Assembly: GCF_022026395.1 (NCBI RefSeq)
Contig: NZ_CP041767.1
Coordinates: 3,132,501-3,196,500 of the forward strand
DNA from: Brevibacillus brevis
Lineage (GTDB): Bacteria > Bacillota > Bacilli > Brevibacillales > Brevibacillaceae
Length of the DNA stretch: 64,000 bases
Reading direction: 5' to 3'
This document shows positions 44,537 to 54,626 of the stretch, in pieces (within the stretch, counting starts at the first letter, position 1; every line of letters begins with the position of its first letter). The notes beneath the pieces were generated by a model. That model ran no database searches. It was not told the DNA's origin and worked only from the letters and a program-made list of their open reading frames with translations. The position numbers were made by a program, and so were the translations under genes.

Positions 44537-45853
44537 CTACAACGTAAAATCATAATCCGCCCCGGGGATTTCCTTGTCAAAAATCGTCCGATACGTGCGC
44601 TGGAGCTGCTGCAAAATCCGTTCGCCTTCAATACGCAGATACGAATATTTGACCGCGTATTTTTCTACATGGGGAATCAAGCGGTTTTTTTCCAGGACAT
44701 AGGCATGCAGATCGTGCTCCCGCTTCTCCCACTGAATGAGCCGATTACGCAAGTCTCGCGCCGTGTCTTCCACCTCATCGCGACTCTCCTCCAACAAACG
44801 GACATTGCGCTCCGTCGCTTCCTTGCCCAGCTTTGCGCCCACTTCCTTTTTAAACTGAAAGGCATGCAGCTCTGATTCTTTTTCCTTCCATTTATCCGCA
44901 ATTTGTCCGAAACGCTGGAGTGGCAATTCATTCTCCATATCACTCTTCAACATTTCCGTAAATTGTTGTTCAAACACTTCCTGCATAACGGTTAAGTCCT
45001 CAGGGACATTCCACAGCATATGCGGAGTGAAAACGGTGTCCCAGATCGTCACTTGCTCACGTCCATGCAAGGCGGCAGAAGTACGCCATACATGCGCGAT
45101 TTTGCTCCAGCGACGGTCGGAGAGCACATACTCTTTTTCTTCCAGGTCTTGTTTTAGGCGGTACAAGAAATAAATGATGGTTTCTGGAATGACCACTTGC
45201 TTCGCTGCCGCTTGAATATCCTTCACGTCATACAGCGAGAACACAACGGGAAGAGGCGTTGTTGGCAAAGAAAACATGCGCTCATAGCTTGCAGCATGCT
45301 TCAAATAGTGAACCTCGTAACGGAACAGGAAGCGGTCATAAAGAGCAGTCAATTGGTCATCGTCATCAGGAAGTTCATTCGATGCAGCGATTAAAAACTG
45401 CAAGGGAACCTCCTCTTTTTCTCTGCCATTGAAATAAATTCGTTCGTTCAATATAGATAGCAGCGCATTCAGAATCGCGCTGTTCGCTTTGAAAATTTCG
45501 TCCAAAAACGCAAACTGGGCGTTGGGCAAATAGCCCGTTGTTTTTCGTACGTATTGATCCAGTTTCAATTGCTGAAGGGAGACTGGACCGAATATCTCAT
45601 CAGGTGTCGTAAAACGGGTAAGCAAATACTCGAACCAATGTTCTGATCCAAAAAGCTGAGAGACTGATCGTGCTAGCTGAGACTTGGCTGTACCCGGCGG
45701 ACCGATTAACAAAGCATTTTCTCCGCTCATGATGCCGAGCATTAAAAGGCGAATCAGTTCACTTCTTTCCAGGAAACGGCGCTCCAATAGCTCAATTGCC
45801 TGGTCCATTTTACGTTGGATGGGTGTAGTCGAATTCATCGTAGTTGGCTTCAC
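44537..45853 (-). CDS. MoxR-family AAA+ ATPase (RavA-like)
   Basis: A 438-aa AAA+ protein. Walker A is LIGPPGTAKSQLA (residues about 50-62), Walker B FAFLDEIFKAN, with sensor I in LIAASNELPDDD. The C-terminal part is helical with coiled-coil character. MoxR ATPases act as chaperones with VWA partners, and the partner gene follows immediately. Start choice is uncertain: the GTG at 45853 and the ATG at 45838 both lack strong sites. Membrane stress or metalloenzyme maturation roles are inferred from the family. Confidence 0.85.
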   Translation of the reverse strand: MKPTTMNSTTPIQRKMDQAIELLERRFLERSELIRLLMLGIMSGENALLIGPPGTAKSQLARSVSQLFGSEHWFEYLLTRFTTPDEIFGPVSLQQLKLDQYVRKTTGYLPNAQFAFLDEIFKANSAILNALLSILNERIYFNGREKEEVPLQFLIAASNELPDDDDQLTALYDRFLFRYEVHYLKHAASYERMFSLPTTPLPVVFSLYDVKDIQAAAKQVVIPETIIYFLYRLKQDLEEKEYVLSDRRWSKIAHVWRTSAALHGREQVTIWDTVFTPHMLWNVPEDLTVMQEVFEQQFTEMLKSDMENELPLQRFGQIADKWKEKESELHAFQFKKEVGAKLGKEATERNVRLLEESRDEVEDTARDLRNRLIQWEKREHDLHAYVLEKNRLIPHVEKYAVKYSYLRIEGERILQQLQRTYRTIFDKEIPGADYDFTL

Positions 45854-46072
45854 GACGGACTGGTTACGTACGTCGATATGCCGATCCCCCTCTCTTGCTT
45901 GGAACCCAAATATACGTCATTCATTAATAGTGGCATATCGTGGACAAAAATGCCAGTTTTGCAGATGCTTCACCCGTCTGCTCTAGGATGTGCGTTCACC
46001 CATGGCCTATTTTTCGCATATGTTGTGACATCAAGGTACTTTCATCGGAGTAACGAAAAAGGAGGGTGCGAC

Positions 46073-47467
46073 ATGGGAATCGAGCTTTTGTGGATACATG
46101 GTGTGTATGTCTTGTTCGTAATCGGCATTATTCTTGTGATGGTTTTGCGAAAAGATACGAGTTTGATCAGTATCGTGGGTATAGCGATCATCGGGTTCGT
46201 CGCGACAGGCTCTGTGACAACAGCCGTCGGCGGAATATTCGGCAGCTTCATCTACGCGATTACCGAGCTATTGCCGACGATTTTAGTCATCTGCATCATT
46301 GTTGCGATGAGTCACGTTTTGACCGATACGGGCGTAAATGAAACGATGATTCGGCCGATGACCCATTTGGTTCGAAATCCTGCATGGGCTTATTGGGTCA
46401 TCGGGATCGTCATGATGGTCATTTCCTGGTTTTTCTGGCCTTCTCCAGCTGTCGCACTGATCGGAGCTGTCATGTTACCTGTGGCATTGCGCGCTGGCTT
46501 GCCTGCGATGGGTGTCGCCGTTTCGATGAACTTGTTTGGACATGGGATTGCACTGTCCGGCGATTATATTATTCAAGGCGCTCCCACTTTAACGGCCAAA
46601 GCCGCAGGAATTCCTGTTTCGGACGTGATTTCGGCTAGCGTCCCTCTCGTTATTATTATGGGCGTGGTGACTACTGCAATTGCATTCTGGTATTTGAAAA
46701 AAGACATGAAGCTCGGCGTGCTTGCATCTCCCAAAGAGACAGTCGTCCCCGATGCTGTTTTTACTTCCGCACGAGTCCCGTTGTCAGATGGCGTGCGGCG
46801 TACGTTGGCTGGGCTCGTACCAGTATTATTTGTCCTTGATGTCGTGGCCATGTTTGCTTTTGATTTACGCGGAGGTGATGCAACGGCGCTTGTGGGCGGA
46901 ACCGCCTTGCTCATCCTCATCATCGCAACGATGCTGGCGCACAAGCAAAGTGGTCTCGAGCAGGTAACCACACATCTCATTCAAGGCTTTCAGTTCGGCT
47001 TTAAAGTATTTGGTCCGGTCATCCCGATTGCTGCTTTCTTTTATATGGGGGACAGTGGGTTTATCAAGGTGTTTGGGGAGGTGCTGCCACAGGGATCACA
47101 CGGAATCGTAAATGACCTCGGTGTGGCGCTTGCACATACGATTCCCATTAGCAAGGAAGTAGCTGCCCTCACAGTATCCGCAGTGGGTGTCATTACAGGG
47201 CTGGATGGCTCAGGCTTCTCCGGGATTACACTGGCTGGCTCTTTGGCCCAACTGTTTGCAACTGCTCTGGGTGCCGGTGCCGCAACGTTAACAGCGCTCG
47301 GACAAATTGCCGCCATCTGGGTCGGCGGTGGAACGATCATTCCTTGGGCATTGATACCTGCTGCAGCCATTTGTGGAGTAGATCCTTTTGAGCTGGCAAG
47401 ACGAAATTTGTATCCCGTGGCGATTGGGCTTTTGGTGACGACAATCGTGGCGATGTTTCTTCTGTAA
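46073..47467 (+). CDS. Multi-pass membrane transporter (ion transporter superfamily)
   Basis: A 464-aa protein with about 12 hydrophobic segments, starting at 46073 after AAAGGAGGG; an open frame upstream to 45815 is not used. The repeated pattern (IVGIAIIGFVATGS; FFWPSPAVALIGAVMLP; ITGLDGSGFSGITLAGSL; GGGTIIPWALIPAAAICGVDPFE) suggests a two-repeat carrier related to GntP/NhaC/DcuC-type permeases. The DGSGF motif may bind the substrate. I cannot name the substrate. It is divergent from the MoxR/VWA pair and has its own terminator. Confidence 0.65.
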   Translation: MGIELLWIHGVYVLFVIGIILVMVLRKDTSLISIVGIAIIGFVATGSVTTAVGGIFGSFIYAITELLPTILVICIIVAMSHVLTDTGVNETMIRPMTHLVRNPAWAYWVIGIVMMVISWFFWPSPAVALIGAVMLPVALRAGLPAMGVAVSMNLFGHGIALSGDYIIQGAPTLTAKAAGIPVSDVISASVPLVIIMGVVTTAIAFWYLKKDMKLGVLASPKETVVPDAVFTSARVPLSDGVRRTLAGLVPVLFVLDVVAMFAFDLRGGDATALVGGTALLILIIATMLAHKQSGLEQVTTHLIQGFQFGFKVFGPVIPIAAFFYMGDSGFIKVFGEVLPQGSHGIVNDLGVALAHTIPISKEVAALTVSAVGVITGLDGSGFSGITLAGSLAQLFATALGAGAATLTALGQIAAIWVGGGTIIPWALIPAAAICGVDPFELARRNLYPVAIGLLVTTIVAMFLL

Positions 47468-47485
47468 AATGTCGGTATTTATACG

Positions 47486-47520
47486 AAAAAGCGAATGGTC
47501 ACGAGCCATTCGCTTTTTTT
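47486..47520 (+). terminator. Terminator after the transporter gene
   Basis: AAAAAGCGAATGG pairs with CCATTCGCTTTTTTT. Confidence 0.9.
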
Positions 47521-47623
47521 CCTTGGTTAGGTTATGAGATAGACGAGTTTTCTCATTCTGTTTTTCTCCGAGACTCATACACTTGTACTAGCCTCTATTT
47601 GGATAGGAAAGGAAAAAACCAGT

Positions 47624-48655
47624 ATGAAGTTGTGGGGAAAAAGTATCCAAGTCGCAGCGACGTACATTGGGACCGTCGTGGGCGCCGGGTTTGCGAGCGG
47701 TCAAGAAATACTCGCGTTTTTCACCGCCTACGGCCATGCCGGAACAATCGGCATCCTGCTCGCCACATCTCTTTTTGTCTGGCTGGGCTACAAGATGATG
47801 CTAATCGCTCATCAATTGCGCACACCCTCCTATGAATCCTTTAATCAAAAACTGTTTGGACCGATGATTGGTCGTACGATGAATATTTTGGTCTTTCTCA
47901 CCCTTTTTGGCGTAACGACTGTCATGTTGGCAGGAGCGGGCTCAGTCTTGGAGGAGCAGTTTGACATCCCGTATTTGATCGGGACCACAGCCACTGTTTT
48001 GCTCGCCCTGTTGATTCTGCGAAAAGGGTTGGAGCAGCTACTCGTCGTGAATGCGATTGTCGTTCCGTCCATGGTATTGTTCGCTTTGCTCATTTTGCTG
48101 GATGGCACCGCAGAATCTCCCATGCCTCTCTCACCCCCATCCGATTACTCCTTCTTATGGAAAACAGTCTTATACGTGTCGTTTAATTTGGCCATGGCCC
48201 AATCCGTTCTCATCCCGATCGGCTATGCGATCCGCGACAAGGTTGTTTTGTTTCGGGCAGCCGTCATTGGCGGAGTCGTGCTTGGATTCATGCTCCTCGT
48301 CGTCCATACGGCCATGTTGGCCAACTGGGACGACGTCCGTCTCATGAATATCCCGATCCTTTTTGTAACAGACCAATGGAACGAGTGGCTTCAATTGTTC
48401 TTTGTTTTCGTGCTCTATTCCGAGATTTTTACTACATTGATTTCTAATGTATTCGGAATTGGTCAGCAGTTGCGTGAATTACTGGACGTTCCGGAATCGC
48501 GGCTATATTTGTATTTGTTCTCTACTGCTTTCGTATTGTGCCTGATTGGGTATAGTCAGTTGCTCATGTTTTTGTATCCGTTGTTCGGGTATTTGGGGTT
48601 GTCTACGCTCTGTCGGATTTCGGTTCCAGGGAATGTAATCAGAAAGCGTTTTTGA
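47624..48655 (+). CDS. YkvI family membrane protein
   Basis: A 343-aa protein with about 10 transmembrane segments. The N-terminus QVAATYIGTVVGAGFASGQE is the hallmark of YkvI-type proteins, distant members of the APC/LeuT fold. Substrate is unknown. An AGGAAAGG site precedes the ATG by about 11 nt. No partner genes are adjacent. Confidence 0.8.
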   Translation: MKLWGKSIQVAATYIGTVVGAGFASGQEILAFFTAYGHAGTIGILLATSLFVWLGYKMMLIAHQLRTPSYESFNQKLFGPMIGRTMNILVFLTLFGVTTVMLAGAGSVLEEQFDIPYLIGTTATVLLALLILRKGLEQLLVVNAIVVPSMVLFALLILLDGTAESPMPLSPPSDYSFLWKTVLYVSFNLAMAQSVLIPIGYAIRDKVVLFRAAVIGGVVLGFMLLVVHTAMLANWDDVRLMNIPILFVTDQWNEWLQLFFVFVLYSEIFTTLISNVFGIGQQLRELLDVPESRLYLYLFSTAFVLCLIGYSQLLMFLYPLFGYLGLSTLCRISVPGNVIRKRF

Positions 48656-49017
48656 TTGCAGAACCATTAAAACATTTTCGCCCCTTCTTCCATGCCGATA
48701 ATGTTCGGATTTAAAGTGAATGAAGGGCCCGCACAAAAGTATTACCCCCGTGATTTTTTTAACAAGGCGCAAAGAGGCCACTTTAAAACCGAACAATAAT
48801 GTAATAATTCGATATAAAATACGGAATTTACACTTTCGCTGATTTATTTCTCGTAATATATACTTCTGATGGATTCTTTGTTCCCTGAGTTGAATAAAAT
48901 TCGTAGCCTCATTAATAACTCTTTCATTTTTTTACAAACGCATGGTAACATTTGTAACCATGGAACCGGCATAGATTAAGGACCAACTCATCAACCTACT
49001 TGAAAGGAATTCCTATC
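48656..49017. other. Intergenic region, nothing recognised
   Basis: About 360 bases, AT-rich toward the end. I see no gene, strong hairpin or recognisable operator. It carries the promoter region of the secreted protein that follows. Confidence 0.6.
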
Positions 49018-50254
49018 GTGAAATTTTTTACCCTATTAAAAACCATGCTCGTTCTGTTACTCACCTTCTTCTCAACTTCTCCAATCAAGGCCGAAGAGCA
49101 GCAAGACTCATCAAGATTACCGGAATTGCCAGTGGTGTATCAAAACCTGCAAATACCGTCTCATTTGACAGAGCCATTCTTTCTTTTCACGAAGCAACCA
49201 CTTTACAAGCGCGATTCACCCCCAACGCAGTACACCATGTCTTTGGTTTCAACGTCTGGAAAAGTATTAAAAAGCATTGTGCCCCCCTATAAAAGTGAGG
49301 TGTACCCACTCCAAAATGGGTACGGTTATTTTTTTGATACTGGTTTTTTTAAGCATATGGACTATTACTTCTACGATAAGCAGGGCAATGTTAAGAAAAT
49401 GATTACCTGTTGCGATGTTGGCTCTTCTCAAGCAGATACATGGAGAATGGTTTACGGGCACGGACTATCCGGGAAACCTGCCGTATCTGTACAATGCCAA
49501 AACAGGGAAAATTACCAAGAAGTTTCCCGACGCGGATCATCCATTCTACTTAGCCGAACGGACTACGAAAACGTTTGATCCGTACTACTTGCCCTATGGT
49601 GAAATGGTAAAAGACGCAAAAGGGAACGAATACTACAAGATGGGCATGCGAACTATTCACGGAAAAATACTGAGCAAGCCATTTTTCGATGAATATTTCG
49701 GGTATGGTGAAGGCTGGCATCGAGTAAAAATAAATGGACAGACGCATTTTATCAGCAATGAAGGCAAAATTATGCTGAAGTCTTCTCGTAACTATAAAGT
49801 TGAATCGAATATGCACAGTGGAGCATTTATTGTCTCAGGCAAGCTGGGGAACGAAGAATTTTATGTGCTGATGAATAAAAAGGGACTCATAGTTTCCAAA
49901 AAGTATGCGTTTATCCACCCGACATCCGATGGCCATTTTCTGGCTGTGACGAAAACCAACAAGCAATATACCTTTACTAAAATAAATGCAGCAGATAAAG
50001 TCGTCTCCCCTCAACAATATGTGCTAAATAAGCCAGAACAAATAAAAGAGCTCAAGCAGACGGGACAATTATTCCATACGGATACCCAGGTCATTGCGAA
50101 CACAGCTAACAATCAAAGCTTCAACTTTCCACATCAATTGCTGATCACTCCTACGAATGAGACAGTCGCCATCGAGTACACCATCTCGGGAACCAAAAAG
50201 ATTGGCGTGTATACGCATGACGGCAAGCTGATCTATGAGGAGATTATCAAATAA
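49018..50254 (+). pseudogene. Secreted WG-repeat-like protein, frameshifted
   Basis: GTG at 49018 after GAAAGGA opens a signal peptide (KFFTLLKTMLVLLLTFFSTS). The first frame reads sensibly to about QADTW (near 49445); the continuation WFTGTDYPGNLPYLYNAKTGK is in another frame from about 49445 to 50254. The second half has repeating YYKMGMRTIHGKILSKPFF / WHRVKINGQTHFIS units like WG beta-propeller-type repeats. A single-base indel near 49440-49460 splits the gene. It could also be a sequencing error. Function unknown; probably extracellular. Confidence 0.65.
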
Positions 50255-50302
50255 GTAGGTACCAGTGAGCCTGACTTCTCTTAAATTCTCATACTAACAA
50301 AT

Positions 50303-50347
50303 AAAAGCACGACAATCTCCTGAAACAGGGGGATGGTCGTGCTTTTT
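50303..50347. terminator. Terminator between convergent genes
   Basis: AAAAGCACGAC pairs with GTCGTGCTTTTT with a central loop; T-runs occur on both strands. Confidence 0.85.
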
Positions 50348-50376
50348 CCTATTAAGTTCCTAGTACTCCTAAGTGA

Positions 50377-51312
50377 TTATTCCAATCCAGCAGGCTTTTC
50401 CCTTCCATCTAACGGATACCAGCGAAGCACATCACGCGGAGGGCTTGCCAACCCTTCCTCCAACAAGACACACTTCCAAATTTCATCCCCCGGCCCATCG
50501 GTTGTATCGCCGTCATTGATAACAGGACCATTCTCGTATACATAGTTCGATATATTGCGCAAGAAACTCGCGACCTCATTCGGATCGTAGGCATCCCCAT
50601 TAAATACCGCCTCATGATCGATCACATCCAACTGCTGCATGCCGACGGTATCCATCAAGAGCCATCCCTCTGGAAGATTGAACAACCGGACATTGGACCA
50701 TAGCTCCAGCGGAAGGAGCTGGATTTGCTCATAACGTTGATTCAGCTCTTGCATCAGCTCGGCAGACGCGACGCACTCCCCATTCGGATTAAAAAAGCAA
50801 AGGGCTTCTGGCATTTTCAACAGCGACTCAGCGATGGCAGTGACCGTCATCAACTCCGGGAGCGCTTCATAATCTTCAGGCAGCACAGGAGCCTGATCGT
50901 CCGACTCCCCTAGCACGAAAGAAGAGCGAATACGGATAAACGCTCCGTGCTCAGATGCGGCTTGCCGCCCTTCGGGATATCCCCACGACTGCTGAGCTGC
51001 CCGCTCCAGGCTATTCGAGAACGTAAACGGTCCGAAAAAGCCCATCGACCAAGCGCCAAACAGCATCGTATCTTCTGCTGGGTCTCCCATTGCATCCGGC
51101 CAAGGCTTATCGACGACATCGACCTGAATATATCCGTTTACTTCTGGACGATACGGAATAAGCAAGCTAGGGCCGCTAAACACCCATTGGTCGAACGTTT
51201 CCATGATGTTCGCAATTTCGAATTGATTTTTGAGCATATCTGCTATTTTGTGAATCGGAACCGCCGTTGACAGCAAGACGGCAACTCCTTGAGAATACAT
51301 ACCTTTTGGCAT
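50377..51312 (-). CDS. DUF4261 domain-containing protein
   Basis: A 311-aa cytosolic protein. VAVLLSTAVPIHKIADML at the N-terminus and WSNVRLFNLPEGWLLMDTVGMQQL in the C-terminal part match DUF4261, whose members often occur among polymorphic-toxin immunity proteins. The function is not known. It follows a hypothetical gene by 45 bp on the same strand; together with DUF4241 at 34 kb this window has several proteins of that immunity-like kind, but no toxin. Confidence 0.8.
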   Translation of the reverse strand: MPKGMYSQGVAVLLSTAVPIHKIADMLKNQFEIANIMETFDQWVFSGPSLLIPYRPEVNGYIQVDVVDKPWPDAMGDPAEDTMLFGAWSMGFFGPFTFSNSLERAAQQSWGYPEGRQAASEHGAFIRIRSSFVLGESDDQAPVLPEDYEALPELMTVTAIAESLLKMPEALCFFNPNGECVASAELMQELNQRYEQIQLLPLELWSNVRLFNLPEGWLLMDTVGMQQLDVIDHEAVFNGDAYDPNEVASFLRNISNYVYENGPVINDGDTTDGPGDEIWKCVLLEEGLASPPRDVLRWYPLDGREKPAGLE

Positions 51313-51357
51313 ATCGTCATCTTCTTTCCAATGTGGTTTTATGAGTCATGGCGTCCT

Positions 51358-51999
51358 TTATGTAACGGTAAAACCGATTGCTTGAAGCTCCTTCATCGCC
51401 ATTTCCAGATCAACTTCTGGATTCAGCCCCATCATCATTTCTTTAGTGATGGAAGTATTCGTAAATACATGACCAACTACATCAAGTGGGACCTTCACCT
51501 CGTAGTAGGCCTCCGCCCACTCTACATAGTCTTCTGGATGATCATATATCATCCCAAGCAAAAAATCTGATCCGTCATCCAGCCCTTGCGGATTATGTAC
51601 GTCTCCCGTTTTCCATACGTGATCGGTAGATTCTCGCCAAAGGCAAAATGTAACTTCCTCCTTGGTTAACGCTTCGTCATCGAGTCGATGAAGCAAGGCA
51701 GGAGGGATTTGCTCATAGATACCAGGCCAGACTTCGTATTCTTCCCTGGTATGTGGACTCATTTCCGATTCATGATCGAATCCTTTTACAATAACACCCT
51801 CAGGGGTGAACAGGATGTAAAGATCGTCGCCTGAACCGTTGCTAACGCTCGCGAATGTCGTGTTTTCATCCCATTGCGGATCGAACTGATATCTGCGCAG
51901 CCACTCCTCTTCACACAATACAATATCCAGTGCGCTCAGGATAAGCAGACGCTGTTTTAATACTTCGGGCTCCAAGAAAGGCTTAGGCCAAATGCTCAT
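51358..51999 (-). CDS. Hypothetical acidic protein, 213 aa
   Basis: Start at 51999 after AAAGGAG. The protein is acidic, without signal peptide or membrane segment. Blocks such as ILFTPEGVIVKGFDHESEMSP and GIYEQIPPALLHRLDDEAL suggest a globular SUKH- or immunity-like fold, but I do not recognise a named family. It lies 45 bp upstream of the DUF4261 gene and is likely co-transcribed with it. Confidence 0.7.
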   Translation of the reverse strand: MSIWPKPFLEPEVLKQRLLILSALDIVLCEEEWLRRYQFDPQWDENTTFASVSNGSGDDLYILFTPEGVIVKGFDHESEMSPHTREEYEVWPGIYEQIPPALLHRLDDEALTKEEVTFCLWRESTDHVWKTGDVHNPQGLDDGSDFLLGMIYDHPEDYVEWAEAYYEVKVPLDVVGHVFTNTSITKEMMMGLNPEVDLEMAMKELQAIGFTVT

Positions 52000-52051
52000 G
52001 TTAGATTCTCCTTTCATTCCCAAGATACTGTCAATAACCCGTCTAAATACA

Positions 52052-52912
52052 TCATTGGTAGGTAGCCCCTACCATGAACCAATCGAGAGCTTCTGAAAAT
52101 TCATGTGGAAGCTCTGACACCTGGAGAAAGGTACACATCTCGCTTACGATCCGTTCTCTGTTTTGCCCGTATTGCTCTGTAAGTCGAGCTAGCTGCTCCC
52201 AATCACTGAGCTCCTTTTGAAAGGCAGCTCGGTCCAATGGCCGACCATGCGATTCCACGAAAAGGATTGCTTCAGACTGGTACGCTTGCTTCAACAGGCG
52301 CAGAAAACAGGAGGCTGTATAACTGCGCGGTCCTCCATAGACAGAGGGACCCAAGGCATCCCCTAGGAACAGCGTTTGATCTTCTTTTACGAACACATAG
52401 CACGAATCTTCCGAATGATCACCTCCGACATGATTCACCTGACATGTCACGCCACCAAGGTCGATCGTGATCGATTCATCGAATAGGATATCCGGCTCGA
52501 CTATTCGGATCAAGTCCCGGTTCATTCCGTACTCTTTTCTGATGTTCGCCATCGTGCTGGCATTGATGATCTTCTCCTTGCAGAGTTGTTCCATGACTTC
52601 ATCCGACCATTCCAGCCCCATCAACTTACTCAATGAATGTGCGGTTTTTGCCTGCGCGATGGTAGGTAGATCCCATGTTGACATTCCAAATGTATGATCC
52701 CAGTGCCAATGAGTCAATATGAGCAGATCTGGAAGACGAACACCTAGCCTTTGCAACTCCTGACGAAACAACGCGGCATGCGCCGGTGAATTTCCAGCAT
52801 CGATCAAGAGGGTTTTTCTTGCCCCCGTAATGGCTGCTAGGATCGGGCGATCTGTGTCATGACTTGCATGCATAATCAAGATATGTTCGGTAATCTGTTC
52901 GATCGTGGCCAT
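52052..52912 (-). CDS. MBL-fold metallo-hydrolase
   Basis: A 286-aa metallo-beta-lactamase fold protein. The H-x-H-x-D-H motif is THWHWDHTFG near residue 67-75, followed by the His of HVGGDHSED, the Asp of LFLGDALG and the His of VESHGRPL. All metal ligands appear intact. The family covers hydrolases of many thioesters, lactones and phosphodiesters, so the substrate is open. It is upstream of the hypothetical and DUF4261 genes with a 52-bp gap. Confidence 0.88.
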   Translation of the reverse strand: MATIEQITEHILIMHASHDTDRPILAAITGARKTLLIDAGNSPAHAALFRQELQRLGVRLPDLLILTHWHWDHTFGMSTWDLPTIAQAKTAHSLSKLMGLEWSDEVMEQLCKEKIINASTMANIRKEYGMNRDLIRIVEPDILFDESITIDLGGVTCQVNHVGGDHSEDSCYVFVKEDQTLFLGDALGPSVYGGPRSYTASCFLRLLKQAYQSEAILFVESHGRPLDRAAFQKELSDWEQLARLTEQYGQNRERIVSEMCTFLQVSELPHEFSEALDWFMVGATYQ

Positions 52913-53089
52913 TTCCTTCTCCCCTTTCCAAATACGCCAACAGAAATATTTTCCATGTTATCACACACCAGTACCTCCTCGCACAAACAAAAACGTCAGT
53001 GTTACCATGCGTTTTTGTAGATACCCCTGCGATACAAAAATCTCTGACAAAATCATCACTCCCCTCTTAGAAACAGAGAAAGAGATAAC

Positions 53090-53518
53090 AGAAGAAATTC
53101 TTATGAACATCAGTCAAAAGAGGCAAAATGTAGTGCAGTCATCAAGCGTGCCAACAATGAACCTGAAAATGAAAAAGTCGTACGCGGTCCGCACGAGGGA
53201 TTTATTGAAGACATCAATCTGAATCTACAGATGGTCCGCAAGCGAATTGCGAGCCGGCAGTTGGTCATTCGCTATTATAAACTTGGGACAGATACAAAAA
53301 GTCGCACAGCCTTAGTATACCTGCAAAATATTGCGAACCCTAAACTTATTCAGGAAGCTGATAAAAGGATTCGCTCCATTTCTGCTGACAATGTAGCATA
53401 TTTAGGGATGGTAGATGAAAATTTGGAAAGCAAATCATATAGTCCTTTCCCTCAATTGCTTACTACTGAAAGGCCTGAGAGGGTGGTGAACAACTTGATG
53501 GAAGGGAGAGTAGCCTAA
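53090..53518 (+). pseudogene. GerA-type germination protein remnant
   Basis: KVVRGPHEGFIEDINLNLQM, YLQNIANPKLIQEADKRI and SPFPQLLTTERPERVVNNLM are diagnostic for GerA-family subunits. The match begins near KEAKCSAVIKR, so about 150 N-terminal residues are missing, and the protein stops at EGRVA, losing all transmembrane segments. Intact GerA proteins have about 480-500 residues. A germination receptor subunit has been destroyed. Confidence 0.8.
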
Positions 53519-53932
53519 AAGCTCTTGAGGAAGCAAGGGATTGCTCTTTTTGACGGTGATCGTATGAGTGGCGAGTTAAATAAAGACGAGTCAATCTTAT
53601 ATTTGCTAATGCTAGGCAAAAAAGGGAAATCTACTGCTGGATTTACGCTGAAAGTAAACAACTCAAAGCAAGCTAAAGTGGCAGAGTACATATCAATCGA
53701 TGTTAAAAGAGCAAAGAGTAAAATGGACATAATCGTTGGAGAAAATCGAAACATAACCGTACAACTTCGGGTAAATTTGCATGTTATTGCGTATGAGTAC
53801 GCACAAGATCATCTACGAGAACAACGCATTTTGAGAGAAATAAATCAAAGGTTATCAAAGAAATTTACCCACCAAGCAAAAATTGTCCTCCAAAAAATGC
53901 AAAAAGCTAATCATGACGGACTGGGAGTGTAG
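53519..53932 (+). pseudogene. Ger(x)C-type germination lipoprotein remnant
   Basis: Starting one base after the GerA remnant's stop, the frame reads LRKQGIALFDGDRMSGELNKDES and ends in LSKKFTHQAKIVLQKMQKAN, typical of the middle and C-terminal part of GerAC-type lipoproteins. The signal peptide and N-terminal half are absent and the end is cut after DGLGV. A single deletion joining gerA to gerC, removing gerB between, explains the junction. Confidence 0.7.
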
Positions 53933-54130
53933 ATGTAAAGATTTCCGGTAGCGGGTTATTAGATTAATGCTTACGAGTCTGTATTGGCAGCTTTGTTGAC
54001 GATAGCCCCGTTCTGTTTTACTTCATTTGGAGTCCAATGTCACAGGCATCGAAGATAAAATCCTCGCGAAGGCGTATCTACACGTTCCTGTTAAAATATA
54101 GTGTTTCGGGATTGGGAATGAGGTGAAAGA

Positions 54131-54154
54131 GGCAGCCGCTAAAAAACGGCTGCC
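54131..54154. repeat. Hairpin, possible weak terminator of the EVE gene
   Basis: GGCAGCCG pairs with CGGCTGCC around CTAAAAAA. Minus-strand sequence after it is TCTTTC, a poor T-run. Confidence 0.4.
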
Positions 54155-54164
54155 ATTCACTTAT

Positions 54165-54626
54165 CTACTCGTGGATACCTTCCACATCGCCAAGCATTGC
54201 GCCAGCAATCGTCAGAAAATCTTCGAAACCGACTTCAAAGTGACCATAGCGGAAGTGATATCCCCAATTTCGATTCCCGCGCGTGAAGGTAAGCTGATCC
54301 AATAGAGAGGCAATCTTCACTTCGCGACACGGAATATAGCGGATATTCCGACGATATGGCACAAAGGATTCGGACATCGGATATTCGTAGATTTTGTCAT
54401 CTACAACTTGTCCAATAGCGGTAAATGCTTGAAGCACTTCCCCCTTAGACAAGTCTGTTCGTGGAGAATAGTATATCAACCAATCACCGGGAGACATCCG
54501 ACGCAACGGTGCCGACTTGCCATGGCAGAGCTGGGCGAATCCACCCAGCACCCCCCGTTTTACATGTGAAGCAGATACAACTCCAATCCAGTAGCGACTT
54601 TTCTGGATTGTTACCTTGATCGGCAT
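54165..54626 (-). CDS. EVE domain-containing protein
   Basis: A 153-aa PUA-like protein of the EVE family (UPF0310). [21 protein letters not shown] and [17 protein letters not shown] are typical; the aromatic pocket that reads modified bases would be formed by conserved Trp/Tyr residues. It may bind methylated or otherwise modified nucleic acid. Start after GAAGGAAGGGATAGG. No restriction or phage genes are beside it. Confidence 0.85.
   Translation of the reverse strand: MPIKVTIQKSRYWIGVVSASHVKRGVLGGFAQLCHGKSAPLRRMSPGDWLIYYSPRTDLSKGEVLQAFTAIGQVVDDKIYEYPMSESFVPYRRNIRYIPCREVKIASLLDQLTFTRGNRNWGYHFRYGHFEVGFEDFLTIAGAMLGDVEGIHE

Noticed and set aside
45815..46072. Upstream extension of the membrane transporter
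   Set aside because: It overlaps the start of the divergent ATPase gene; AAAGGAGGG before 46073 marks the real start.
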